NCBI GenBank assembly: GCA_023410025.1
Contig: JAEYQM010000024.1
Coordinates: forward strand, 1-7,968
Length of the DNA stretch: 7,968 bases
Source of the DNA: Bacillota bacterium
Lineage (GTDB): Bacteria > Bacillota_I > Bacilli_A > ML615J-28 > CAG-698
Direction: 5' to 3'
Each line of letters opens with the position of its first letter. The first letter of the stretch is position 1. Positions 1-6,014 of the stretch are shown here, in pieces. Both the position numbers and the translations under genes were made by a program. The notes under the pieces are model-generated. The model did no database searches and had not been told where the DNA came from. It was given only the letters and a program-made list of their open reading frames with translations.

Positions 1-9
1 AAATTAAAG

Positions 10-15
10 TATAAT
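10..15 (+). promoter_or_regulatory. candidate -10 element for the first gene
   Basis: A perfect TATAAT hexamer lies about 60 bases upstream of the 77-724 gene. It would put transcription start near position 22 and leave a leader of about 55 nt. The matching -35 box would fall before position 1, so it cannot be seen, and there is no TG extension. In DNA this AT-rich a single hexamer is weak evidence. Confidence 0.3.
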
Positions 16-76
16 CATTAATAAACATGTTAGAACTAGTTTTTTTGGTAATACTATTATAAAGGATGTGTTTAAA

Positions 77-724
77 ATGAGAAAATTTTTGACTTGGACT
101 GCTCTTATCGGTGTCATTTTATCGGCATTACTGGGAATATTAATGATTTTTTCGGTTATTAAGTTTGGTGATTATAAAAATTACTTTTTTTCACTTATAA
201 CCATTGCAATTGGTTTTTCTTTTGCTTTATCTAGTTATAACTTATATTATAATACCAGAAATATATTGTCATTAATATCAATAGTATTTATTATCTTATC
301 AATTATTCTTGTAATTATATCAATATTTTTGGAATCATCATTAACCGATTTTGTAAATATTACAGTATCAATATCTTCATTTAGTATATTATTTTCAATA
401 ATTGTATCTAATATTACCAAACTAGGATCTAAATATTGTATTCTTCAAATCATTGTATACTTAATAGCACTATATATATTAGGAGTAATAATACTTGAAT
501 TATGGGAAATATGGAGCGGATTTAATACAATATTCTGGGTATTTGTAATTTTGGGGTTTTCTGGACTAATATCATTAGGAGTTCTTTCAAAAAAAGAAGG
601 AAATGATATATTAAATAATAGCGATAACCAATACATTACAATTAAGAAGGATGAATATGAATATCTATTATCTCGTTCACAATTGCTTGATGAAATATTA
701 GAAGAAAGAAAAAGTAAACTTTAA
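77..724 (+). CDS. six-helix integral membrane protein, unknown function
   Basis: The product (215 aa) is not recognised as a member of a named family. About six hydrophobic helices are visible at roughly residues 6-28, 34-56, 63-85, 92-112, 119-141 and 150-171. A hydrophilic tail of about 44 residues (172-215) follows, probably cytoplasmic. It ends in a charged helix with the pattern ITIKKDEYEYLL...LLDEILEERK, which could form a short coiled coil or a protein-contact helix. The start chosen is ATG 77: AAAGG at 61-65 is about 11 bases upstream, whereas the GTG at 68 is only 2 bases from it. The gene is monocistronic, divergent from everything else in the window, and closed by a terminator. Very high Ile/Leu/Ser content with few charged loop residues argues against a transporter with a charged substrate path, but nothing defines a role. 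Confidence 0.75.
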   Translation: MRKFLTWTALIGVILSALLGILMIFSVIKFGDYKNYFFSLITIAIGFSFALSSYNLYYNTRNILSLISIVFIILSIILVIISIFLESSLTDFVNITVSISSFSILFSIIVSNITKLGSKYCILQIIVYLIALYILGVIILELWEIWSGFNTIFWVFVILGFSGLISLGVLSKKEGNDILNNSDNQYITIKKDEYEYLLSRSQLLDEILEERKSKL

Positions 725-742
725 ATATATAAAACAAGTTTT

Positions 743-800
743 AACCTAAAATATATAGTCTGTAAAAATTATTTTACAAATTAGTTATTTTAGGTTTTTT
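743..800 (+). terminator. rho-independent terminator after the membrane-protein gene
   Basis: An 11-bp perfect inverted repeat (743-753 with 786-796, AACCTAAAATA / TATTTTAGGTT) encloses a second small hairpin (761-767 with 772-778) and runs into TTTTTT at 795-800. It begins 19 bases after the stop codon of the 77-724 gene. The nested hairpin makes the loop unusually structured for a terminator. Confidence 0.75.
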
Positions 801-852
801 AGTTAATAAGGCATTTGAATAAAAAATTACAAACAAAAAGCAATGTTTATAA

Positions 853-893
853 TAAAAAACGCTTATCTTTAATTAAAAATAAGCATTTTTTAT
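853..893 (-). terminator. terminator of the three-gene minus-strand operon, probably bidirectional
   Basis: GCTTAT (861-866) pairs with ATAAGC (879-884). After one C/A mismatch the stem continues as A-run against T-run (855-859 with 886-890). Read on the minus strand, the hairpin is followed by GTTTTTT about 65 bases past the stop of the 925-1674 gene. The flanking A and T runs would let it also stop plus-strand transcripts. Confidence 0.75.
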
Positions 894-924
894 TATATTA
901 TTTTTATTAGCAGTACTATAATTA

Positions 925-1674
925 TTAACCAACTCTTGAAAAAAAGACAGAGTCAGATGGTTCAGGTATATATGAACCAAAACCGCCAGTTGAGTTACGT
1001 TTCAAACCAAACATAACTTTAAAACGGTAACTTAAACTTTTAAAACGAGTAGGTTTACGTATTTTTATTTTTTGAGGCTCACTATTTATTTCTCTGACAA
1101 TATAAATATCTATTCCATTATTTTGATATCTAAGTAAAACATGTGATAAATCATCATTTATATATTCAGACCTTACAACAACTCTTTTTATACCATGTTT
1201 CTTTATAAAATCCGATGATGGCATATCTTGAGGAAATATTACCCAACGATTATCAAATATACCTGTTCCTCTCCTGCATTTTTCTTGTCTTCTTGAATCT
1301 AACAAAAATACAGGTGGTGCATTACTATCAATATTACACTTTGATATTGTTTCAGAAGTAGAAAATAGTGCTGATTGCAAATCATCTACATCAATAATAC
1401 TTACTCCCAAAGATCCTCTTACCCCATTATATAAAGGAACGGGACGATACCCTAATTCAGCGTATGATAAAGCTTCACTTATTCCACTTACACCGGGCAA
1501 ATCACAAATAATCATTGTACTTATGTCTAAATTATCAATCCATTTCACATTTTCATTTCTAACTTTAATATATTTTTTTAATGGATTTGATGCAAACATA
1601 ACTGGTTTAGCCCACTGTGTCCATAATGAACCGTATGGAGCCCATTGTTCAAATTTTTCCAATCTATAATCCAT
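925..1674 (-). CDS. unrecognised alpha/beta protein, third gene of the ATP-grasp operon
   Basis: The 249-aa product is not one I can assign. It has no membrane span or signal peptide. Alternating hydrophobic strands and helices suggest a Rossmann-like alpha/beta fold: ISTMIICDLPG (51-61), GYRPVPLYNG (75-84), PPVFLLDSRR (120-129), NRWVIFPQDMPS (142-153), GIKRVVVRSE (161-170) and GIDIYIVRE (187-195). The N-terminus is tryptophan-rich (W11, W18, W21). A basic stretch (202-226) leads into a distinctive tail, TGGFGSYIPEPS (229-240). Candidate functional residues are D58, D126 and R128. ATG 1674 is chosen over ATG 1680 because GAGGAG (1682-1687) lies 7 bases from the former and 1 base from the latter. 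This leaves an 11-base overlap with the upstream ligase gene, so translation is probably coupled. It probably acts with the ligase, as partner, accessory enzyme or substrate. That role is inferred from gene order only. Confidence 0.85.
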   Translation of the reverse strand: MDYRLEKFEQWAPYGSLWTQWAKPVMFASNPLKKYIKVRNENVKWIDNLDISTMIICDLPGVSGISEALSYAELGYRPVPLYNGVRGSLGVSIIDVDDLQSALFSTSETISKCNIDSNAPPVFLLDSRRQEKCRRGTGIFDNRWVIFPQDMPSSDFIKKHGIKRVVVRSEYINDDLSHVLLRYQNNGIDIYIVREINSEPQKIKIRKPTRFKSLSYRFKVMFGLKRNSTGGFGSYIPEPSDSVFFSRVG

Positions 1675-2875
1675 TTTCATTCTCCTCTATAACCAAAATA
1701 GGAATATCCTTTGCATTAGCATCAATTCGAGCATATGGGCAAATACGTCCATAAAAACCTGCTCTTTTTCCATCAACAGTAAAAACACCAACACAGCAAT
1801 GCATTTCAATGTTTTCATCAGTCATAAAACCTTCACTATAAAACATTTGTTGAGCAACCCAATCTTTTGGATGCTTTTTTGCGTCTTTTAATATCTTTTG
1901 ATATTCTTTATCTGAAATGACACTTTTTATTGAAATGCCTTCTCCAACTCGTCCATATGCTGGCTTAAAAATCCAGTCACCATCTTCTTTTTGAGAAAGC
2001 TTTGGGTCTATTGTTTTTGGAAGTAATTTTTTCCAAGTATCTTTACTTGATTCTAATTCATCCCAAACTAATGGTAATCTTTTAGACTGCGTTATTATAG
2101 CAATAGGGTGATTACAACTTGGTGTTGTTGTATAAAAGTAATTTTTCCATTTTGATTCCTTTGGAAGGGTTGTTAACCATTCAAGAGGAAAGAATCTTAA
2201 TATTCCACTTATTTTTTGGTTATTTATAGCATTGTATGGAATTGAATTTTTCCAACTTATATTATCAGGGGCCAAATAATAAGAATTTCTATTATCTTTT
2301 TCAAATAAATCTCCTATAAATTGCATTACCTGACGATCATCAGAATAAGTTGATGCATATACTAACGCTATATTTTCTTTTTCTTTAACTTTACTAATGT
2401 ATGCATCTTTTAAAATTGATCCAAAATTTAATCTTGGTAAAAAATTATTAAAGTATTTACTGGCAATTTCAGGTAAAATACTTGCCTCCGCAAATCCACC
2501 TGGAACATCACTATTCACTTCAGAAACTGCCCAACCAGTTTTGGTTGGATGAAAATCAAATCTCATTAAACGAATATGATCTTCCCTTCTATAATTATTA
2601 ATTGATATTACTTCCTTTTTAATATTTTTAGGTAATCCCAGTTTATTTATAAGTTTTGGTTTGTTTAAAAGTTCTTCTTCCATTGCCATTGTTTCAACAG
2701 ATAAATTTTCTGCCATTTCTTCCAAATAAATTGCTGTTTTTTTATCAATTACCATTACATATTCAGAAACTGTATTGTGATCTCCTACTTGAGGATCCCA
2801 TTTATATGCATTAAAAATAACTTCACTACGATATTTAGGATAATAATCACTAGAAATCTTGATTAACTTAATCAT
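1664..2875 (-). CDS. glutathionylspermidine synthase family ATP-grasp ligase, synthetase domain only
   Basis: The 403-aa protein is a GspS-type (GSP_synth, YgiC/YjfC-like) C-N ligase, expected to form an amide bond with ATP through an acyl-phosphate. Metal and substrate residues are visible in RFDFHPTKTGWAVSEVNSD (105-123): R105, D107, E119 and N121. Their spacing matches R316, D318, E330 and N332 of E. coli GspS as I recall them. The ATP-grasp lysine and glycine loop is WIFKPAYGRVGEGI (301-314, K304). The C-terminal family signature RAGFYGRICPYARIDANAKDIPILV (371-395) is complete. Length matches the stand-alone YgiC/YjfC type of about 390 aa; the N-terminal CHAP amidase of bifunctional GspS is absent. 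ATG 2875 has GAGGGAG 7 bases upstream and overlaps the stop of the membrane-protein gene as ATGA. True substrates are unknown: members of this family outside enterobacterial GspS need not use glutathione or spermidine. Confidence 0.92.
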   Translation of the reverse strand: MIKLIKISSDYYPKYRSEVIFNAYKWDPQVGDHNTVSEYVMVIDKKTAIYLEEMAENLSVETMAMEEELLNKPKLINKLGLPKNIKKEVISINNYRREDHIRLMRFDFHPTKTGWAVSEVNSDVPGGFAEASILPEIASKYFNNFLPRLNFGSILKDAYISKVKEKENIALVYASTYSDDRQVMQFIGDLFEKDNRNSYYLAPDNISWKNSIPYNAINNQKISGILRFFPLEWLTTLPKESKWKNYFYTTTPSCNHPIAIITQSKRLPLVWDELESSKDTWKKLLPKTIDPKLSQKEDGDWIFKPAYGRVGEGISIKSVISDKEYQKILKDAKKHPKDWVAQQMFYSEGFMTDENIEMHCCVGVFTVDGKRAGFYGRICPYARIDANAKDIPILVIEENENGL

Positions 2876-3702
2876 AAAAAAACTCCCTCTTGCATTAAGT
2901 CATAAGCAGGGTTTTGAGGTAGGACTAAATGATAAAATAGAGATGCAACCGCAAAAGCTATATATAATAGTCCAATTAGAAAACTAATTTTATTTGACTT
3001 AATCTCTTTAATTTTAAAACTTTTTTCAAATACAATTGCAAGTATAGTTAATAACACTAAAGGCCAAGAAACCCAAAAATCAATAATTGTTTGATCTAGT
3101 GATATCCAATCACCACCAGATGCCCTTGCAAGAATAATTCCAGATGCAATAAAATACATTCCTAGGCGAATAGATGCACTCTTATCTCTATCTATTGTAA
3201 CTTTTTCAATTATACCAGTAAATTTATGAAATATTGAACTAAATATAAAAAAGATAACTAATCCTATTCCGCCCGCAATGATGACACACCACCACCCTGG
3301 ACCATCACCAATATTTGCACCAGCATAAATAAGGGAAACAGCAATATAGGCTCCTGAAATGGCTGGAACTGATGATTTATTAGCAAGATATAAAATATCA
3401 TCTTTCCATGAAAGATCTAATAACCTAGACACCAATACCATTGAAATATAAATCCATCCATAACCCATAAATAAATAGAACATTTTATACAAGCTACTAT
3501 CAACAACATCATAGGACGCTAAATTTGATAGGGTATAAATGTAAATGATTAAAGAAATAATCGGTAAAAACAAAAAACATTTCGAAGCAAAACCAATTCG
3601 ACTTTGTGGCCATATTTTTAATAAAGGATTAAACCACACAACTAAATAAAATACAGTTAAACTGATTGAAAGTAAAAGAACAAATACTTCAGAATCCGAC
3701 AT
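2872..3702 (-). CDS. multi-pass membrane protein with DUF350-like internal duplication
   Basis: The 276-aa protein has about eight hydrophobic helices, near residues 5-24, 40-59, 72-92, 113-131, 136-157, 177-195, 208-226 and 238-258. Two 25-residue segments, 109-133 (beginning KSSVPAISG) and 174-198 (beginning KSASIRLGM), align without gaps. They share the K-S start, an I-A pair, an A-x-A near the end and the closing G-D. This fits a duplicated helix-pair unit as in DUF350/YjfL-type proteins, and the neighbouring GspS-like ligase is the classic partner of that family. The family call is inferred from context and the repeat, not from a clear full-length match. GAGGGGG (3707-3713) precedes ATG 3702, and the gene is first in its operon, with a 4-base ATGA overlap to the ligase. 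It may anchor or transport the ligase product at the membrane. Confidence 0.85.
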   Translation of the reverse strand: MSDSEVFVLLLSISLTVFYLVVWFNPLLKIWPQSRIGFASKCFLFLPIISLIIYIYTLSNLASYDVVDSSLYKMFYLFMGYGWIYISMVLVSRLLDLSWKDDILYLANKSSVPAISGAYIAVSLIYAGANIGDGPGWWCVIIAGGIGLVIFFIFSSIFHKFTGIIEKVTIDRDKSASIRLGMYFIASGIILARASGGDWISLDQTIIDFWVSWPLVLLTILAIVFEKSFKIKEIKSNKISFLIGLLYIAFAVASLFYHLVLPQNPAYDLMQEGVFL

Positions 3703-3728
3703 TTTTCCCCCTCATAAAATATAAAGTT

Positions 3729-3757
3729 ATTATAACATTAATAAATTAAAAATACAA
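3729..3757 (-). promoter_or_regulatory. extended -10 promoter of the DUF350-like/ATP-grasp operon
   Basis: On the minus strand, TGTTATAAT (3737-3729) is a perfect extended -10 (TGn plus TATAAT). It has a 17-base spacer to a weak -35, TTGTAT (3757-3752). Transcription would start near 3722, giving a leader of about 20 nt that contains the GAGGGGG ribosome site of the 3702 gene. The spacing is ideal, so the operon is probably independent of the gene upstream. Confidence 0.65.
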
Positions 3758-3794
3758 TTATCAATATATAATTTATATGCTTTTATTACCTTCT

Positions 3795-3820
3795 AAAAGA
3801 AAAAACCACAAAAAGTGGTC
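3795..3820 (-). terminator. terminator of the effector-binding-domain gene
   Basis: On the minus strand ACCAC-TTTTT-GTGGT (3819-3805) is followed directly by TTTTT, then C and TTTT. It begins 7 bases after the stop of the 3827-4324 gene. The stem is only 5 bp but has three G-C pairs and a proper T tract. It separates this gene from the operon that starts near 3722. Confidence 0.65.
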
Positions 3821-3826
3821 TAATTT

Positions 3827-4324
3827 TTATCTTTCTATAATAGGAATATAAATATCAATTAACTTATTATCATCACCAAAACATCTTTCATCATAAAGTT
3901 CAAAATCAATTCCTTGTTTATCCATTTTATAAGGTGAATTTGGTAACCATTGGTTATAAATAAAATTCCATGTTTCATGAATTTTACTTACAAAATCAGC
4001 ATTTGTTGCTTTAGGGGTGGTAAATACTGCATAAGTTTGAGAATTTACATCATATACAAAAAAATCACTTGGAATAGGTAAACCATTTGTTTCTACTCCA
4101 ATTAAATATTTTATATTTCCATTTGCTTCCATTGGTAGGCAAGCTCCATACTCTTCATGGCTCTTCACAAATTTTTGACTATGAAGTTTATCCATTCTTC
4201 CATCACTCATGTAATCTTGCCAGAAAGTTGGAATATCTATTACACTCTCACAATTAGCACTTTTTGTGTTAATTGCATATCCAGCAAGTTTAAATTTATC
4301 TTTTCTAATAATTTTTGGTTCCAT
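3827..4324 (-). CDS. GyrI-like / Cass2-type effector-binding domain protein
   Basis: The 165-aa product looks like a stand-alone AraC-type effector-binding (GyrI-like, SOUL-fold) domain with no DNA-binding part. Recognisable pieces in order are FKLAGYAINT (11-20), the IP-FW pair (31-35), YGACLPME (59-66), YLIGVET (73-79), YAVFTTP (98-104), W119/IYNQWLPNS (122-130) and DFELYDER (140-147), closing with IDIYIPI (156-162). Members bind hydrophobic or cationic small molecules in a pocket lined by aromatics and an acidic residue. W119, W126 and E142 or E146 are the candidates here. ATG 4324 is chosen because AAAGGAG (4333-4339) is 8 bases upstream; the in-frame ATG at 4357 has no ribosome site. It stands alone between terminators. 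It could sense or sequester a drug, or be a gyrase-inhibitor-like protein. Which of these applies cannot be read from sequence. Confidence 0.85.
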   Translation of the reverse strand: MEPKIIRKDKFKLAGYAINTKSANCESVIDIPTFWQDYMSDGRMDKLHSQKFVKSHEEYGACLPMEANGNIKYLIGVETNGLPIPSDFFVYDVNSQTYAVFTTPKATNADFVSKIHETWNFIYNQWLPNSPYKMDKQGIDFELYDERCFGDDNKLIDIYIPIIER

Positions 4325-4375
4325 TATTATTTCTCCTTTTATATTTTTAATTTCCATTTTATAAAAACTATAGGC

Positions 4376-4404
4376 ATAATACTAATTTCCAGTAAATTTT
4401 TAAA
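4376..4404 (-). promoter_or_regulatory. candidate promoter of the effector-binding-domain gene
   Basis: On the minus strand TATTAT (4381-4376) lies 17 bases from TTTAAA (4404-4399), a loose -35. Transcription would start near 4369, giving a leader of about 45 nt. The -35 and part of the spacer fall inside the palindrome at 4387-4414, which fits control by a repressor. Another -10-like box, TATAAA (4363-4358), exists, so the assignment is uncertain. Confidence 0.35.
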
Positions 4405-4414
4405 TTTACTAGAA
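4387..4414. promoter_or_regulatory. 28-bp imperfect palindrome, candidate operator
   Basis: AGTAAATTT (4391-4399) and AAATTTACT (4402-4410) are perfect inverted repeats separated by TT. After one mismatched pair, TTC/GAA (4387-4389 and 4412-4414) extend the symmetry. Twelve of fourteen pairs match. No T run follows on either strand, so it is not a terminator. It lies 63 bases upstream of the start codon of the effector-binding-domain gene and overlaps its candidate promoter, which is where a dimeric repressor would bind. Confidence 0.5.
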
Positions 4415-4655
4415 GTTATTCGAGATTTTCTATTAAATTCTTTTATAAATACTGTATAAGTTTATAAACCATATGTATAAATAAACACATTTACTTTTTT
4501 CCTGATTAAACTAATAAGCAGTAAAAAATATACTTTCTTGTATTTACATAATTAATAATAGATTCACCACTATAAAGAATAAATCTTCTAAATAAACTGT
4601 ATGTAATTAAATTTTTTTTAAAACAATATCTAAAAATTTAATTTATAACAAATTT

Positions 4656-4664
4656 ATTATAGCA
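4656..4664 (-). promoter_or_regulatory. orphan extended -10 promoter
   Basis: The minus strand reads TGCTATAAT (4664-4656), a perfect extended -10. No good -35 is present at 16-18 bases. It points toward the effector-binding-domain gene, whose start is about 325 bases downstream, with no clear gene in between. It is either a distal promoter with a long leader, the start of a small RNA, or chance in AT-rich DNA. Confidence 0.35.
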
Positions 4665-4702
4665 TAGATAATCTAAATTAGTTATTCCTTAATTGTAATA
4701 AT

Positions 4703-4737
4703 AAAACTCTAAGTATTAATTTAATACTTAGAGTTTT
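4703..4737 (-). terminator. long-stem terminator of the acetyltransferase operon
   Basis: A perfect 17-bp inverted repeat (4703-4719 with 4721-4737, core ACTCTAAGTATTAA) surrounds a one-base centre. In RNA the innermost A-T pairs would open into the loop. Its outer A/T runs give GAGTTTTATTATT on the minus strand and GAGTTTTTAT on the plus strand. It starts 13 bases after the stop of the 4750-5994 gene and probably works in both directions. Confidence 0.8.
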
Positions 4738-4749
4738 TATAATTCAATA

Positions 4750-5994
4750 TTAAAATGCTGTTAGGCAGATAGGTTTTTTGTCTGAAGAAAAAATACTATT
4801 GACTTTGTTTATATACTCTTCTTTATTAATCGTTACTTTATTGTATTTGTATAATGTCTGAAAATCAACTGAACAAGTTAATAGAGATGAAAAATCAGAT
4901 ATATCCATACCTATTTCCAGTTCAGCCTCGCCTTCATCACTTATTTTTACAAAACCATCTTTAAAATCCAGAATAAAACTTCTATTATTATCACTAATTA
5001 ATGTATCAGTAATATTAAGTTTTAATTTTAGAGTTTGATTATTAAAATTATGTTCTTTTAATTTATTAAAAATACCAATAACATCAATTACTCGATACAT
5101 TATGCCTGTACCATTTACACTAGTTTGATGAAATACTGATGGAATTATGTTCTTTGAATCATCAGCCGGATTTTCCAAAACAAATCTAAAGTCTTCATCT
5201 TGTATATTAAAGATTATATAACGGAATTGATCACTTTGACTATTTAAGAATGTTAATAATTCACTTAAACATATTTGATTTTCAAAAACCATTTCTTTTA
5301 CAAGTAAATCGTTAATTAAAAAGTTATCTTTATTTGATTGATATGTATATATTATATATCCTTTTAATTCTTCTTTTTCATAGTAACCTACAGCTCTATT
5401 TTTAGGGTTAATAAATATATTTCTAAAATCTAGTTCTTGTTTTTCTATAAGACCATTATTCTTTTCAAAATATCTTTGATATGTTTTATTTAAACTTATA
5501 GAATCTTCTTCTTTTAAGAATCTAATATTAGCTTTTGACTTACCTTTAGGAAGATTGTTTGGTGCAACTTTATATTGATAAATACTTGCTCCTAAGCCAA
5601 ATCCCATTTTCTTATAAAAAGAAATATTAAATGGATAAAGAGAAACCATTGGGTAATTTCTATCTTTATAATAGTTTAAAAAGTGAGTAACTATTTGTAA
5701 AGCTATTTTTTCTTTTTTATGTAATTGATGAACAGCAACTAAACCTAAACCACCAACATTTACTTTTGTTCCTAATACATTCATTATAAAATCAAAATAT
5801 TTCATTCCACCAACTAATTCATCGCCCTTAAAGGCCCCAAAAATGCCTACAGATGGATTTTCATTTGCAGTTTTAATAAAGTTACTAACTAGTCTTTGCT
5901 TTTGTTCTAGGGTCTCTATTCCTATTCCAGGATAAGCATCACTTACTATATTAGCATAATCATTAAAATTACTTTCAGTCATTTTTTTTATCAT
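4750..5994 (-). CDS. Eis-like GNAT N-acetyltransferase with SCP2-like C-terminal domain
   Basis: At 414 aa this matches the Eis family, whose members acetylate amines such as aminoglycosides and lysine side chains from acetyl-CoA. Layout: N-terminal GNAT (about 1-145), a second GNAT-like domain (about 150-290), and an SCP2/sterol-carrier-like domain (about 300-414). The acetyl-CoA segment is GLGLVAVHQLHKKEKIALQIV (82-102), where HKKEKIA stands in for the usual R-x-x-G-x-G/A loop. I know this variation from Firmicute homologues. Y127 in SFYKKMGFG (125-133) aligns with the catalytic Tyr126 of M. tuberculosis Eis, and the chain ends in Phe (PICLTAF), as in that enzyme, whose terminal carboxylate is the proposed base. 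It lies 20 bases after the tandem-GNAT gene, in one operon. AGTAGG precedes ATG 5994 by 8 bases; ATG 5982 is an alternative. The natural substrate is unknown, and drug acetylation is only one option. Confidence 0.9.
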   Translation of the reverse strand: MIKKMTESNFNDYANIVSDAYPGIGIETLEQKQRLVSNFIKTANENPSVGIFGAFKGDELVGGMKYFDFIMNVLGTKVNVGGLGLVAVHQLHKKEKIALQIVTHFLNYYKDRNYPMVSLYPFNISFYKKMGFGLGASIYQYKVAPNNLPKGKSKANIRFLKEEDSISLNKTYQRYFEKNNGLIEKQELDFRNIFINPKNRAVGYYEKEELKGYIIYTYQSNKDNFLINDLLVKEMVFENQICLSELLTFLNSQSDQFRYIIFNIQDEDFRFVLENPADDSKNIIPSVFHQTSVNGTGIMYRVIDVIGIFNKLKEHNFNNQTLKLKLNITDTLISDNNRSFILDFKDGFVKISDEGEAELEIGMDISDFSSLLTCSVDFQTLYKYNKVTINKEEYINKVNSIFSSDKKPICLTAF

Positions 5995-6014
5995 CTTCTT
6001 AACCTACTTTCAAT

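Larger units (their letters stand above)
4325..4749. other. gene-free intergenic stretch
   Basis: No convincing gene was found here on either strand. It holds the ribosome site and candidate promoter/operator of the 3827-4324 gene, a 10-bp palindrome GTTTATAAAC (4460-4469), a minus-strand extended -10 at 4656-4664, and the terminator at 4703-4737. A 15-codon minus-strand frame (4443-4490, starting MCLFIH) has a weak upstream AGGA. It is too short and too AT-rich to call a gene. The stretch between about 4500 and 4650 shows nothing recognisable. Confidence 0.6.

Noticed and set aside
445..636. 63-codon minus-strand open frame
   Set aside because: It lies wholly inside the 77-724 membrane-protein gene in antisense, has no ribosome site and no recognisable domain.
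4157..4459. 100-codon plus-strand open frame
   Set aside because: It is antisense to the well-supported effector-binding-domain gene. Its Phe/Ile/Ser-rich composition is that of a shadow frame in AT-rich DNA.
4415..4702. Decayed gene remnant
   Set aside because: No frame on either strand shows protein-like composition or a recognisable motif fragment.
4703..4737. Perfect palindrome as an operator
   Set aside because: Its position just after the stop codon, its A/T flanks and its stem length fit a bidirectional terminator better.
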